DNA from: Filosporella fistucella
Lineage: Eukaryota; Ascomycota; Leotiomycetes; Helotiales
Assembly: GCA_030077755.1 (NCBI GenBank)
Contig: JAQJZZ010000014.1
Span: forward strand, 3,410,001-3,474,000
Direction of reading: 5' to 3'
Length of the DNA stretch: 64,000 nucleotides
Shown one piece after another: positions 37,411 through 50,900 of the stretch. The number at the start of each line of letters is the position of its first letter. Positions within the stretch are counted from its first letter, which is position 1. The position numbers and the translations under genes were made by a program. A model generated the notes under the pieces. The model had not been told where the DNA came from. It saw only the letters and a list, made by a program, of their open reading frames with translations, and did no database searches.

Positions 37411-40400
37411 TGTATGATCTTGGGTTGCTAATTATGATGATAAAGTTCGCGGTGGGAGGCTATTTATTGCATGTTGGCGTTAAAGTTTGGGATTTTTGGT
37501 GATCTGGTAACTAATTCGTGCTTGTTGTTATACTGTACATTTCCGCCATAGAATACGGAATATGACGCCACGTTTTGATGTCAATATTCTTCGTGACTCG
37601 CAAAGTGATTGCGAAGAGCGTTCTGTGCTGGATTCCGCAAATTCTCGGGGTAGTCCGTAGTTCGTTTAACTGCTACGGCTCGGTGACCGATTGTGCTGAG
37701 GGGGAATAAAAAGCAGCACTGCAGCACCGGCAATAGGCTTTAGGTACCTGTACAGCCATTCCCGATTCAAGTTGTGCAAATATTCGCACGGGACGACGAG
37801 CGAAGATACATGCTCATGAACATTCGAAGTTGAAGTGTTGAGGCTCCGGGGGCGATGGCTCTGCCATCGCTGCCAGACAGACATCGAGGGCGTAGAAGAG
37901 ACGAGAGAAACTCACTGAGAACTGCGGTGATCTTACCCCTGCCGGAAGCAGTTGATTTGAGGAAATATAACAAGCCAAAGGGCAAGATTTCGTATCCCTT
38001 CGTTAAGCCTTGTTCTTAACGCCGACAGCGTCTCGCACATCGCCACTATCAGCAGTGACGGCTGTGTTGGAAGCAACACAGCATACCAGTAGTATTTGTA
38101 AAAATACCACCGCATCTAGGCTTGCCTATCATATCCGGTTTAGAAGCAACACATGTTCGGCAATCACTGCGAGTGAAAGTAGAAAAGGTGTGTGACTAGC
38201 ATACGCCATCCCAAAACCTGAAACGTCTAACGCCCGTTGAGCATGCAAGAATGGTCCCGCTGGCGTGGGAGAGCCACATCCCTAGGTTGGACAAGAGAAA
38301 CTCTCCGACTGGTGATCGACTTCACTTCGGGCTTGGATGCAAGATCTCCAGGACGGCGGGACCTAACCCCCCACGGTCTGCAGGCTGGGGAGTCAGCGAT
38401 GTAGGTATTACTTGCATTGTGTTTTGCATTTTCTGGTAACTTAGATGTGGTGTCTAAGCTCCATGCAGATGCATAGTGGCCGATCGAAACCAAAACGTTC
38501 TGTTTGTGGAATACAGATCCATCCACGTATGTACATACGTATACCAGGTGAGAGGACGAGAATGTAACGCAGAGCATGATCATTGGCTAATCAGCTGCGT
38601 TTGATACAGAGGGGGATGCAATCGTCACACGTATGCTGACGTTTCCTCGCCTGGGATTTTCGCAGTGAACGGACCAGATCTATTGGTGTCCTTGGCTATG
38701 TCTTCACAAGGTCGAATGGCTGGTGGAAGATTCGAAGAGAGGATACAATGCCTCTTAGAGAGGGGTTGTGACTTTGCAATCATCCGATTTCAATTGCATC
38801 CTCGAGCCATGAAGCAGAGCGACTGATAGTGTCGCTCAATTGTCACTGACTTCGCGTGTCGGGGAGTATCTTCATCTTGCCCCGAAAGCAAATTTGCGGA
38901 CGGTAGTGGAACTTCCGTCTTGTTTATACTGGATAGCGTCGATGTCACTGGTTCGTAGGTGAGAACATGAAAGTGTGTCACTTCTCCTAACCTCTAGCGA
39001 TCAACGACTGAGATTCAACCCCTGAATATTAGCGAGGCTGTTTCACCTTACAGTGAAATTTCGCTCGAGAACGCAACAGAGTATTTGGGGCGTAAGGTCC
39101 TTATCAATATTTAGGAGGTTGATATTCCTTGAGAACAAAGTTAGCCAGTTTCGGATACCGAATGGAAGGAAGCTTGCATATACCTAACGTGGCGTTTCTC
39201 GGGTAGGAGCCCCTTTCGGGCGACAATTGAAGACATTCGTCCATACCCACCGAGCTTGAGGTACCGATAGATACTTCGGGTGATAACGGTAGGAGGGATA
39301 CAGTTGTGAGGAGCATCTCGACGCGCTGGCTTTCCAAATGTCAAAATACCACAGGAGGAGAAGAAGGTATGTTGAGATGATGTCTCGCCTTCCCTTCCCA
39401 ATTTCGGTTACGTAGCCCGCTTACCATTGTAGGCTAACCCATTTCAAAATATTGAATTTTGGTGAAATCCCCGAGAATCACCTCATACTTTAAGAATATT
39501 GATGGTCGAGTCCATAAACGTTGGCTTCCAGCCGTGCAACCACTCTGACTACGCTTGTTGGAAGGTAAACGGGCATTTGGAAGGTATATGTCAAATCACG
39601 TGATACCGGAATATGTCATTTTGTGCAGTGATCATATGTAATGTGATTAGGACGGCTCTAATATCTCTACTAGGTTATTAGATACCATGTATTCATCTGA
39701 TAGGGTTTTGAACCTTCGCGTCGATTGATGTTACCTAGAAGATGTTCATACAATACGACAGCAGATAGAGCCTAGGCCTAGAGAAATTGAAACTTTGCCG
39801 ATAAGAACGATCTTGAGTCTCCTCTTGAGTGCTTATTGGTTTCCTGAACACCAAGAAAGTGGACAAACTTTGAAGTCAAGTCTCGATGTCGTTTTGGATT
39901 TTGACCGCTATGATGCCGAGAACGATTTGAACACTGACTCCCGCTGGCCACCTCTCTTCCTTGCTTTTTGGAAAGTTGGACGCCTCAACCCGAGAAAGAT
40001 GAAGCCAAATTATGGAACTGCAGAACTTTCATAATGTAAAACTCTGCTATGATGTACCAAATTATATTCCCTTCCCAATCCATTCGAGGTGTCTCAACTT
40101 ATCCTTACGGCCTGGCACAATATTGGTGCTTCTCTTGCGCGATGGCCTTTAATTGGGACTGAAAAACCTCGCTTATTCAAGGCTGGCTGAAGCTTGTCTC
40201 CCACTTCGACAATGCTTTTTAGTGGTGATTGTGACTTTCTACTTCGGGACTCCAGTTTTGTAAGTGCATAGAGGAAGTTTGAAATCGATGCAGAGCAAAG
40301 GGGACGCGGATATTTTGGATAGGCTACATCCGGAAATAGATTCTCTTCCGCCAAAAATGCTATGCCATAATTACCACAGCATGTGGGATTGTGCTGTATT

Positions 40401-40899
40401 TAAGCACCAGCCTTCTGTGTACATTCTCTGAGTGGTTGATATTATTTCGTATTTGCTTTATGCGTTTCTCTCAGCTTAGCCAGATCAGTCTGCGGTGTTA
40501 AAGAACCTCGAGTGTCTCGCGAGTGCCGATTTAATTGAATTTTTGTGGAGCTGATTCCTAAAGTTACCAATACTGCGCAGCATTTCAGATTCATGAAAAA
40601 TTTGTGTGCCGGGAGAGCTCCTGGAATCTGCACTTCAAAGTCAGTTGACGAAGGATGGATGGCAGTCATTGTCTACTTAAACTCATGATGGACCCCTTGA
40701 CGGGATGATTCTGCTATCCTTGACTCTTATACCCATTTTCAGTTCTGGTACACTGGGCATTCTGCCTTTCGCCATTCGGCGGTTACACTCTTTGAATCTA
40801 TCTTTGATAGCCCACACTCTTTTTTGCGTTGAATACAGATCAGTTTACAGTATCTCAATATACGCCAAGCAGGCAACATTTAATTGCTAATAACACATC
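37411..40899. other. Intergenic region, no gene recognised
   Basis: About 3.5 kb without a recognisable gene. Open frames at 38227-38583, 39795-40034 and 40094-40354 lack family resemblance. It contains a second perfect 10-bp palindrome with a CACGTG core at 39595-39604. The last few hundred bases form the promoter side of the next gene. Confidence 0.5.
39595..39604. promoter_or_regulatory. ATCACGTGAT palindrome (CACGTG-type site)
   Basis: A perfect 10-bp palindrome in the spacer downstream of the Cmr1-type gene and about 1.3 kb upstream of the next gene. It resembles bHLH/bZIP binding sites. There is no functional evidence. Confidence 0.3.
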
Positions 40900-43800
40900 A
40901 TGCAATTCATTTATTCTGCTGTTCTATTTGCGGCTTCTGCTATTGCTGTTCCTTTCTACCCTCAAGGGAAGGCTGCAACAACCTCAGTTTATCCTACCTA
41001 TTCTTCGAAATATACCTTTCAAAATGCAACGGCAACGGCAACGGCAACATCAGTTACATCTCCTCTTTCAAAAGCTACCTCTGCAACTTTCAACTACAAT
41101 GCGACGTCGCCAATGGTTCATCCGGCTGCGTCGTGCACCAAGAAGATTCCTGTAAAAGCCACTCCTTCCGAACCGGCGAGCAAATACGCTACAGTACTCC
41201 CGCCAACCGCAAACATACCGGAATCTGAGCCATATAAAACTTTCGCTCATTCCGGTCCAGTTGATGTCCTACTTCCTTCTCGACATTGGACAGTGGATGG
41301 TCTTGATCTTGGTCATTTAGTTCCCTGCCACCCAGACGATGGCCACAAGTTGTATTACTCGTCCGGAGGTACCAGTGGTGAGTTTCCCACATATGATGTC
41401 GAAGTACATGATACTAACATAGTGGCGTAGATTGGACCAAACCTCACTCAATGGCACTGATTGAGATGTTTTTCAATGATCATTCGGTAGTTCTAGATCA
41501 CAGCGACTACATTACACAAGTCGTATATATGCAGGAATTGAAGGAATTAATCATCAGCTTTGATGACAAGGATGCATTCCAGGTTGCCATGAAAGCTTGG
41601 TCTTCGGACGATGCTCTTATCTTTATTACTCACATGGCCACGTGCGGCGACTTCGACGATTCACAAAGCTGTTATTTCGTTGTCACAAAGCTTGTGTTTA
41701 TCGAGAAAGACATGATGATTGAAGCATTTGGTTATCCTGCTGCAGTTACGGAGGTATTGAAAAGAGGTGAAGCTGAGTGGGGGCGACATGTACCTACAGG
41801 CTACCAAGCATCGCCAGGTGGCTATTTCGAAGCAGGACCTGGCACAAATGACGGAGACAGATATACGAGCGGAGATGGAAACCAGGGAGGAGATAAGAAC
41901 TCGACTCTACCGGCAGACCGTACCGCAGATAGCACAACGCGTGCATGGAATGATACTTGTAAAGCTCCAGTCGACAAGAAATATGGTGAGTTTGGAGGGG
42001 TTCGTTCTCAAAGAGTGGTCCAAACAACTAACGTAGCCAGGTCTACCTACTGCTTGCCTTGGCCCAGTATTTGATCAGATACTCGATGATCGACAGGATT
42101 ATGAGCCTCTGTCAAAAACTAACTTCAACAAGTTCATCGCGGAAATGGCTCCAGGAGTCGATGATGAAAGCAGTTTCGGTAAAGACGTCTCATTAGAGAA
42201 CCTCTCACTCACAGAAGAAGAGATATATGGAAATGATGGCAATGGCAGTATCAAAATGAAACGCTTCTTTGGAAGAATCATTAGATTCGTAGCCAGGGTC
42301 TTGCCACCCATCGAGGGAGTCACAAGACCAAAGTATGTCGATCTCTTTCAAAGAACAGTACCAGTTCTTATCCCAAGAGAGTTGAAACAACCAGCCTGTC
42401 CAAAGAACAACCCTCCCGCCAATTGCCCCGGACTCGGAGAGTCGCCATGGCCAAAATCAATTTTCCTCAAATCCTTATCTGGAAGCAAAGAAAAGGCTGG
42501 ATCTACCAATGTCGGCAAGACCACTGGCAAAGGAAGTATCTCTATCACAGGGACGTTGGACATTTTCTGTGTGGATTGTGGTGTGAAGGGTAATCTATTT
42601 GTCTCCGGGCGAGTAGGTTTCATGCTTGCTGGAGGCTTGACATCAGGACAGGTTATCTTTGGTGGAGATCTCACTGCGACGATGCAGGTTGGTCTTAATG
42701 CTCAGATTGTCATTACTGGTGTCGTCCGTCAACAGCTCGTAAGCATCGGAATTCCTGGTCTCTCTGTCCCTGGCCTTCTCGATATTGGCCCAACTCTATC
42801 TCTTGACGCCGAAATCGATCTTGAGATTGCTGCCGAAGGACAATTGTTGGCTGGAGCTTCGGTCTCACTTCAGAATGCCAGAGCGACTGTCGATTTTGTT
42901 GATTGGGGTAAGTCTGGCGGATCTGGTTGGACACCTCAATTTAAGCCAATCTTTGAAGCCTCGGGCTCTATCAAAGCTTCAGCTGAGCTTGGTCTTCCAA
43001 TTGCAGTCAACTGTGGTATTAGCATACTCAGTGGTTTAATCAGGGCCCAGATATCTCTCATCGAGAAACCATCCTTAAAAGCCACTGCCGAAGTGGCCGC
43101 ATCAATTGGTCTTGTCGATGGCGCTTGGAAAAAAGGCTTTACGAGCGCGAACGGATGCACTGGAATATCAACTCAGCTCTTCTTCCGTAATGTTGTGTCT
43201 ATCGACATCCTTAGGTTGAAGAGATTTACCCTCCATGATACAAATGACATTCGTCTTGCTCAAGCTTGTATCCGGTAAGTTGACTTTGATGCTACTCACT
43301 GACTTTCGCTAACAATTCCTCAGACTCCCAGGAGGCAATCTCAGACGCACAATTGACGCACCAGAAAGACGACTTACTATCGACTCTCGTCAAGCTTCAT
43401 CGAACAATTTTTCCAACTCTTCCATGCCTGTTCTTGAACAGAGTATCACTTATGTTCCCGCGAACATCTCCAGCCACGCATATAACCGAACTGACGGCTA
43501 CGAATACACCACTTTGGTCGATACTGACAATAAGTACTTGATCGCCTCTTGCTTCGATGGCAACATATATCTACAGCCTGTTAACGGTGATACTATGATC
43601 GACTCCTATTGCAGCGAAATGTGGGCAGAACGCAACCATACTGCCGTCACTGACGGTGAGAGTCGTGTCATCCACATCTATAACCAGACCATGGCGGCTA
43701 CCGGTGTGAGTCGCCTGCGTGTGAGCGACCACAACGAGCTGCCAACAGACTCTATTGGAGTGTAAGCCACCTCCTCTCTCTGATATTTTCTTCTTGATGC

Positions 43801-44123
43801 CCTACAATACTGATATGTTGACTAGTGTTCTGCAACCTGTTGATCACGACGAAGATCCTACCACGCCCAACATCTACGTCGCAGGGACGATGGATGACTA
43901 CTATGTGCTCGCAGTCTGCGAGTACAAGGATCCAGCTTTGGTAGCCAAGGTCTTCGCCATGAAAGATCCCGTCAAAGGTATTGCCATGTTAGAAAGCGCA
44001 GACGTGATGTACTCTATTACTGGTGGAGACGTCAAGCATTGTTACGTTTTGCCCTTGAAGGAGAATGGAGGCGAAACGCACAGATACCCAGTCGACTATG
44101 ACTTCATTGATTCAGACATTTAG
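40900..44123 (+). CDS. Large secreted protein of unknown function (DUF7029/DUF7223-like architecture)
   Basis: A 1000-residue protein from exons 40900-41377, 41431-41985, 42041-43274, 43324-43761 and 43826-44123, with introns of 53, 55, 49 and 64 nt. The first 17 residues form a signal peptide (ending AIAV). A Thr/Ala/Ser-rich region follows, with a short (ACGGCA)n-coded Ala-Thr run near 41034. An N-terminal globular part (about 110-310) contains the paired cysteines ATCGDF and QSCYF. A central part (about 480-760) is rich in beta-type Gly/Val/Ile strands, for example GTLDIFCVDCGVKGNLFVSGRVG. A C-terminal part has N-glycosylation sites. The layout resembles large secreted ascomycete proteins with DUF7029/DUF7223 domains, but I assign this from memory of the layout, not a search. 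No catalytic motif is recognised. Confidence 0.85.
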
Positions 44124-44534
44124 TTGTGTCGTCAGCTGGCAAGGCGAAGTGTGGTGGAAATCAGAGTCGAAACTTCTCTTGGATAAAAATTTGTACACTA
44201 TGGCAATACTACATACAATTTCTATCAATCTGTCGAGGATATCAGTCAAGACAGACAATCTTTTATGATATTACCAACAGTAATCCTTACTCTCGAACTG
44301 CCTGTACAATGTACTCAAGTCACAAAGAAAAGTTCTATTGTATTGATTACAAAGATATAAGGATGGTAAACTGAAAGGCGGGGCAGCATCGCTGTTACAA
44401 GAGAAAATCTACAATCGAGGAATATCGGCAACGATTGAGAAAGGTGCAGTACAAAGATTGTATATACAGAAGAGAGAAAATATTCAGAGAAATAAAGACC
44501 GAGATATATAATGTGCAATCCGACATTTACTCAA
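44124..44534. other. Convergent 3' spacer
   Basis: About 410 bases, AT-rich, between two genes transcribed toward each other. It is expected to hold both 3' untranslated regions; nothing else is seen. Confidence 0.5.
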
Positions 44535-45478
44535 TCACATTCCCGCGGCGCCAGCAACAAACTTCGCGGCTTGATCCGCATTCATTCCATACTATGTCAG
44601 ATCAGCATATTGTCCTAATGTTCTTAATAGTAAAAAACTCACTGTAAGATGTGCCTGCTTAATTTGATTGCCACCCTCACAAATGTTGTCCCCAGTGTGA
44701 CAAATCACCATTGTCTTCGCAGCTGGCAATGTACCTACAGGCATGCCATTCATGGGGTCACCAAATATGACAGCTGAACAGATTAGCCCTGTTTTATGTC
44801 GACCAAGAGTGGAAGAGGGAGTGAAAGAAGGGAAAGCTAAAGTGACAAACATACCCGAGCTGACTTTCGCAGCCGTGGCAGCAGGCAACATTTTTGCTGC
44901 ATTATGTACCAACTGTCCTCCCTGACTGTATCCACTCATCACCACTTTCGTATTGGGACAAGAGGTCATGGCTGTCTGAACTAGCATTGCCATCTTCTTG
45001 CTTCCATTCGCGTCGCCTCCAGCTAGGAAACCTGGATTGTGGATTAGTACATCTATTTCATCTGAAAGTACAAGCTGGGATGAAAGAAGAAAAGAGATAT
45101 AAAGATCTGGGACATTGTGACGGAGTCAAATGCTTCAAACATACCTGGCACATCAGCTGGATAATCTACACCTTGCACAGCCAGGTTATTGGCACCAACT
45201 GTTGTTGACAGTGCCGAAAAGAATGGAGGTCCGGTGAGTGTTCCAACATTCCCTTGCTCAGTTGTCCCACGCGCAAAGATAACAGTCATGGCTTTACAAG
45301 CAGATGGTGTGAGCCCATTCTGAGTAGTCGCATTGAAGTTCGTGGTAGTAGTAGCATTACCAGCTGGCATAGTCCCATTGGTAGAGCTAGTTCCATTTGC
45401 TGCAGGAGCTGGAGCTGCAGCTGGTATAGCAGATACAAGTGGCAGCGCCAGGAGGAGAATGCTTAGTAGCGATAGCAT
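44535..45478 (-). CDS. Cutinase-family secreted serine esterase
   Basis: A 232-residue secreted hydrolase of the cutinase family, acting on cutin or other polyesters outside the cell. Exons are 45478-45145, 45031-44855, 44773-44643 and 44591-44535; introns are 113, 81 and 51 nt. The signal peptide ends near VSA (residue 17). A Pro/Ala/Asn/Thr-rich linker precedes the catalytic domain, which starts at CKAMTVIFARGTTEQGNVG. The catalytic triad is visible: Ser147 in GYSQG, Asp199 in GDNIC, His212 in AHLT. Disulphide cysteines occur in the expected places (SACKAM, TSCPN, VICHTGDNIC). The start was placed at the Met that opens the signal peptide; an in-frame upstream Met at 45598 would bury it. Confidence 0.93.
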
Positions 45479-46421
45479 ATTGACGGCCTGTTGGTACAGT
45501 TGGATGAGAAATAGTTCCAAAATGACTCCACCCAACAAATTAAGAGGATTTGCTCCCTTATGTACTTCCCCATATATTATCCAAAGTGACTTCCACAATC
45601 CCCTAACCGATCATATCTGTTGCATATAATACACTTCCAGTCCTAGGCCGATGCTGAACAAATAGGAATATAATGATGCGATTGGACGCTTTGGATGCAA
45701 AACACTGTTCCTCTGTAAGACTGGGCAGACCTAAAACTTCGGTAGCCGTTGATGGTGTCGGGAATGGCTTCATCTGATCTTTTGAAACACAGTCGGGTGA
45801 TCGCCAGTAAGTATGCATGATCTGCCCGGAGAATGAAGTGCTTAACTTTAGAGGGTGCAAGGCGAATCAATCTATTATAACATTGGGTCTCGGTTTATGA
45901 CGCAGTAACAGGATGATCAATTCGCTATTTCAAGCACTGGAGTTCTTAAGAGGGAGCATTTCTCTCGCAAGTTGCTCCAAATATCTCTCTAGGCTTTCTC
46001 ATTTTCGGGGATTCTTCCACCCCTTCCTCATCCTCCTCTATTACCACGCCTTGAGTAATTTGGGACCGAGCTGCTGATTCTGACGAAGAGACTCCTTCAA
46101 TCTGCCATGAACCTTAAAACTTAAAACTATAATACTGACAGAAATGGACGACCAGGTCTGGAGGTCAAGAGACTCATCGATCTAAAGGAGGAAAGCGGAA
46201 AAGAAATACCAAATCTAATACCTGTGTATCTTCTTACTCGAACTCGATGGTTCTTATCCTGACAAGACCATGAGTTCTTCTCGTACATATTATGAAGTAG
46301 AAAGATTTGTTCCGCAGCTCCTTTCTGTTATGTCCGTAGCACATTTCCATGCTCCATCCAATGCTAATCCTTCCCATATGCACAAATATCCAGCAATATA
46401 CCACTTCTTATCTAAACATCT
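45479..46421. other. Intergenic, promoter side of the cutinase gene
   Basis: About 940 bases between the cutinase start and the dephospho-CoA kinase stop. No gene is seen. Confidence 0.5.
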
Positions 46422-47240
46422 TCACAGCTTCGCCTTCGCCCTCAGCTCTCCCTCTTTCCAATTCTTGTTTATCACCGTTCCTCTCCAATAATTCCATACA
46501 CCCATTAACCCTGCCAACGGGGGACAAAGTAAGAGCAACCAAGCCCACCATCTTGGACTCGCCCTACCAATACTACTCATAACTTTTTCCAACTCTCCTT
46601 TCAAATAATCCTTATCCTTATCATTCCACACCACATATCCTCTCCCCTCTCCCCTATCCTCACACCTCCTAGCTTTCTCCCTAACATCTCCTTGACTACC
46701 TACCCTATTCTCCGCATCCTCCCTCGTAAGATGCGAATCGCGATCCATTAGCCTCTTGATCTGTACCTCCGGATCCCTCACCCCAACTACCAACACAGTC
46801 CCACAAAGCACATCGAGCCCACTCTCAAACAACAACGGCACATCCAATACCACTGCCCAATTGCCTCTTAAATAACACATCAGCAACTGCTTATACATTT
46901 CCATCCTCACAGCCGGATGCACAATTCCATTCAGCACACCCCTATCCTTCCTCCTCTCCTCGCTATCCCCGAACACTCTCCTGCCTAAAGCCGGCCGATT
47001 CAACGGCGCACCTCTACTGCGATCATATGTCTCATCGTCTGGAAACGGAAGCAGCAGATCAGGAGTCGTATTTGCGAAATGAGAGAGGATAGCTTTGTAG
47101 CCTGCTGAGCCGGGCGCGACGACTTGGCGCGCAATGATATCGGCGTCGATTATGGGGAGGGAATAGGGAGGAGAGGAGAGGATGGAGGAGACTGTGCTTT
47201 TGCCGGTTGCGATGGAGCCGGTGAGGCCGAGGAGGAGCAT
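46422..47240 (-). CDS. Dephospho-CoA kinase (CoaE/Cab5 type)
   Basis: Catalyses the last step of coenzyme A synthesis, ATP-dependent 3'-phosphorylation of dephospho-CoA. The single open frame encodes 272 residues. The P-loop GSIATGKS is at residues 8-15, followed by IIDADIIARQVV and PGSAGYKAI, then LNRPALGRRVF, LNGIVHPAV and the core VVLDVPLLFESGLD. The lid and adenine region includes RLMDRDSHLTREDAENRVGSQ. The C-terminus has a hydrophobic stretch (WWAWLLLLCPPLAGLMGVW), which suggests membrane attachment, as seen in many filamentous-fungal forms. No intron is needed. Its neighbours are unrelated housekeeping or secreted genes. Confidence 0.93.
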   Translation of the reverse strand: MLLLGLTGSIATGKSTVSSILSSPPYSLPIIDADIIARQVVAPGSAGYKAILSHFANTTPDLLLPFPDDETYDRSRGAPLNRPALGRRVFGDSEERRKDRGVLNGIVHPAVRMEMYKQLLMCYLRGNWAVVLDVPLLFESGLDVLCGTVLVVGVRDPEVQIKRLMDRDSHLTREDAENRVGSQGDVREKARRCEDRGEGRGYVVWNDKDKDYLKGELEKVMSSIGRASPRWWAWLLLLCPPLAGLMGVWNYWRGTVINKNWKEGELRAKAKL

Positions 47241-47931
47241 TATTGCGTTTTCGGGAAGGGGGATATGGGTGAGGAATTTGTTGGATGGAGGATGAGAAGA
47301 TTCGGAGGAGGACAGCGTGGTAAGAATGTAAGACCTGAATGACGCGAAAGGGTGAGGTGGGATGATTCAGGGAACGCGGGGAGCTTTGGATGCCGAGCTT
47401 CGTCGGCTTAAGGGACCCTGTAATTGAGTGGTAGTGGGGCTTGCGAACTTGGAGCTTCAGGTTCGAGGAGTTGGAAGAATATCTTACAGGTCGATTGAGT
47501 CTCATCTTCAGAGCTATAAATCTCAGCTATAGTTTGAGTACCTAGTTAGTGTCAAAGGCTTGAACTTACAATGAGACAATGTCACGAAACCTAATGCTAC
47601 CTTATCACTCCAAACGTTAGATAAGTCCGAGTCGAGGATTACATTACCCCACATTTTGGAGGTTGCTTCCAATGCGACGGCACACAACATAATTTACACG
47701 TGCAAATGGACCATTCCAGTGAGACTTTATGAGTGAAGTTCTTAAATGTGTGCTATTTTCTGGTATCAAAATAAACATGTACAGCCGTTACCATGTTACC
47801 ATCCGTATTGTGGCTCTGAATCCAATAAACCAGTAATGATGCGGAAAATATCCAATTTTCCATGAGTGAGAAGAGTGAAATCCTGTGAATGAGGGTGAAC
47901 CAATCCGAGCAGCTCGTCGTCCCATAACATA
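47241..47931. other. Intergenic, no gene seen
   Basis: About 690 bases between the kinase start and the calpain stop. It contains the kinase promoter; no other feature is evident. Confidence 0.5.
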
Positions 47932-50900
47932 TTATTGCGCAACCTCTGCCTTGGGAGCACTATCTTCAACGGGCAACTCCTCCTTTGGCTTCTCCTTTTC
48001 TCCAGACTCTGTCTTGCCGCTGTTGCTCTTCTCCTCAACGACAGAAGCAGAAGCTGATTCTTCAGTGCCCAGATCCATAGCTTCTTTTTCCTTGTTGATC
48101 AAGATAATCTCGTCTTCCCCCGTACGTTTACTGGGGTCTTTGTCGTCGATACTTTTCCCGTTGTCATCGCCGGATTTGTGGTTACACTTGCAATTGCATT
48201 TGCCCTTCTCGTCATCTTCCATGTCTTCAGTATCAGCTTCACTGCCTGGATCCTCCTTGACCAAAATGTTCTCGTCTTCTTCATCATCGTGCCCATCGTA
48301 AATTCTGAGCTCCGCTCCCTCATCCTGAGTGTAAAGTCTCATACCAACGATTGCAACTGCATTCCACGGCTCCACATCATCATCTTCATCATCTTGAGAC
48401 TGCTTGTCTTTGGGCACCACCGGTCCACCTGGTGTATTTGGTCGTGGCTTCAAAGTAGGGTCGTCATCACTGTACATATCATCAAAGTCCGATATTGGAG
48501 AAGCACTTGATTCGCCTTCGGATTCAATATATTGTTGGCGCGAGGATCGTGGGTTGTTGCGATGAGCGGTCGAGTCTTTACGATCGCGGTAGCTGGAATG
48601 GGGTGGTGGAGGAGGACCAATAACAATGTGCGAGCTCCTACTTCGTGATCGAGGAGAGTCAGGAACGGCTATGCTGGACTGCGGCGTAGCAATACCTTGA
48701 GAGGCTGATGAAACTGACTCGGTGTCTATTTGAATAGTTTTGTCGCCGTCTTTCTGATCTGTTTGAGATGCAATACTCTTTTCAGGTTCCACGAATGGAA
48801 GTGTGCCATCTTCTGTCTGAATGGCCTTGTCCGCCGTGTCAACTGCAACTTCGTTTACGTCTTCGGTCTGAACGGCTTGGTCCTTGGGCTCTTTTTCAGC
48901 CTTCTCTTTCTGCTCAACAATCAATTTTGCTGCCTTTGCCTCTCTCTTTTCGCGGTTCTTCTTGTCTTGTTTTCTGACTATTTCGCGGCCAAGTCGTCGC
49001 TTCTCCCAATTCTTCCGTCGAGTCGCAATTCTCGCCTCACGAGCTTTGGCCTTCTCTTGAGCTTTACGAGCAGCAGCTCGAGCTTCCATATGAACTGTTG
49101 CCTTGCTATGAGCGAGATCGTATGACATGCCTACCTGGGCAAGCTTATCATTCTCTTCCCGACGTTTCAGCTGTGATTTGACAACATCCTCGACTGAAGG
49201 ATACCCGCTGTCTCTATCGGCCGAAATCATAACGAAAACAGAATATGTCCCAGCAGCCAGGCTTCGAAGTTCAGTAACAACACTTCTCTCCATGAGATAA
49301 TTTCCATGGCTGCGTAGAATATAATCATTTTCACCGGGAGAATTCACCTCGTGAAGTCGAAATTGCAATCTGAAATTGTACTGCCCAGAGAGCCCGTTGA
49401 AATATCGATCGTCTAATTGGCTAAGAGCAAGAACGACTGGCGTTTCTTTCTTTAGAACAATTCTGAATCTTTGCTCGAATTCTGCCTTCCAAGGTACCTC
49501 GACACTAATCCACTTCTGGGTTATCCGCCAGTCTGGAGAATCCATGAATAGCCGGGTACGGTCAAAATGTTGATACTTCCGAAGGAAGTCTTCGTATGAG
49601 ATCCAAAAGACACTATCGTTGCCGAATTTATGGTTTAATTCCATTTGAAATTCGGGGGTGAGCTCTTTACTTCCATCAGACCATGCCCCTTCCCAGTTTC
49701 CTTTCTTGCCTTTCGCCCATGGATTTCTACGAAAGTTAGGAAAAGGCGCATTAATTAAAGAGGAAATTACCGAAGCTTGACAAGTCGTGTGCCATTCGAA
49801 AGCTCCCTTGCTTCCATCAAAACGTATGCATGGCGCTCAGAGATACCATCTCGAGATCCGAAATATTCTCCCAGAAGACCCGTTGAGCACCCAAAGAGAA
49901 ACTCCTTGTTGACTTTCATGATCTCTTCGGACCAAAATTCATCTGTATCGAGGATGTCAGAGGACAGCAACTCGGTGGTCACACCGCCAGTTAAATCCTC
50001 AACTCCTTCACTGTGCCACGTTAGTCAAAATCAAAACCAGCTATAGTGTAACGTACCCAATCCAACCACCAGAGAGGGACGCATAATCTCCGTGGGCTTT
50101 TGCGTATGCCTTTTCAAGTAACGGGAGCCAAGTCTCATTTTGATCTTTGCATTGTGCGAAAAACAAAGCCTGCGAACCGGTTTGGTACGTTTTCCGGTAT
50201 TCCCTTTCGACGTCCTCCTTGTCGGTTTGCTCAAGAAGACAGCGTTGTACCGAAGGTGAGTCCCAATCTGGTGACTTCAGATATAATTTGTCATCGATGA
50301 TTGAGATGATCCATTCGCCATCTATAAGCCCATTAGCATTTCTTTTCATCCTGGCACAGGAAATATGTTAATAATCAAAAAAGGAGAAAGTTCACTTGGA
50401 ACTTGAATAAGCCTTCGAAATAAAAACAATGAACACAGTAAACGGAAAGTCTCGTCTCGGGGAGTTGATATTCTGTTCCGCTATCACTTACCTCGATGAA
50501 AGACGAAACCATAAATGCCAATTTTTGTGTCATACTCGACGCATATTCGCTGTATGCCGACGTCCATGTTTGCCAATGCGGTCAAACTAGACATCAGCCA
50601 GCAATTTCCCAGACTGCCTTGTTTGATATCGGAAGGCGACATCTTCTCCTTCAGGAAGGTCGGCTTTTCGAAGATCTCATGTACCCTCTTGACCGACTTG
50701 GGGACATTAGAAGTGGGGTTAGTCAGGGACTTTCCACTAAGATCAAACTTCTTCTTAGAAAGTTGATTCAGGCAGAAGCCCCTCTCCCACTTCAAATCCC
50801 AATCAATGTCAAAGTCGGGATCGCGATATCGCATGTTGACTCTCTTGCATTCTTTCACCAGCTTCCTCACCCTCATGCGACATTCCTGGACTGCTCTGTC

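Noticed and set aside
39795..40354. Two short frames (plus 39795-40034, minus 40094-40354)
   Set aside because: No family resemblance, no splice partners; too little to call a gene.
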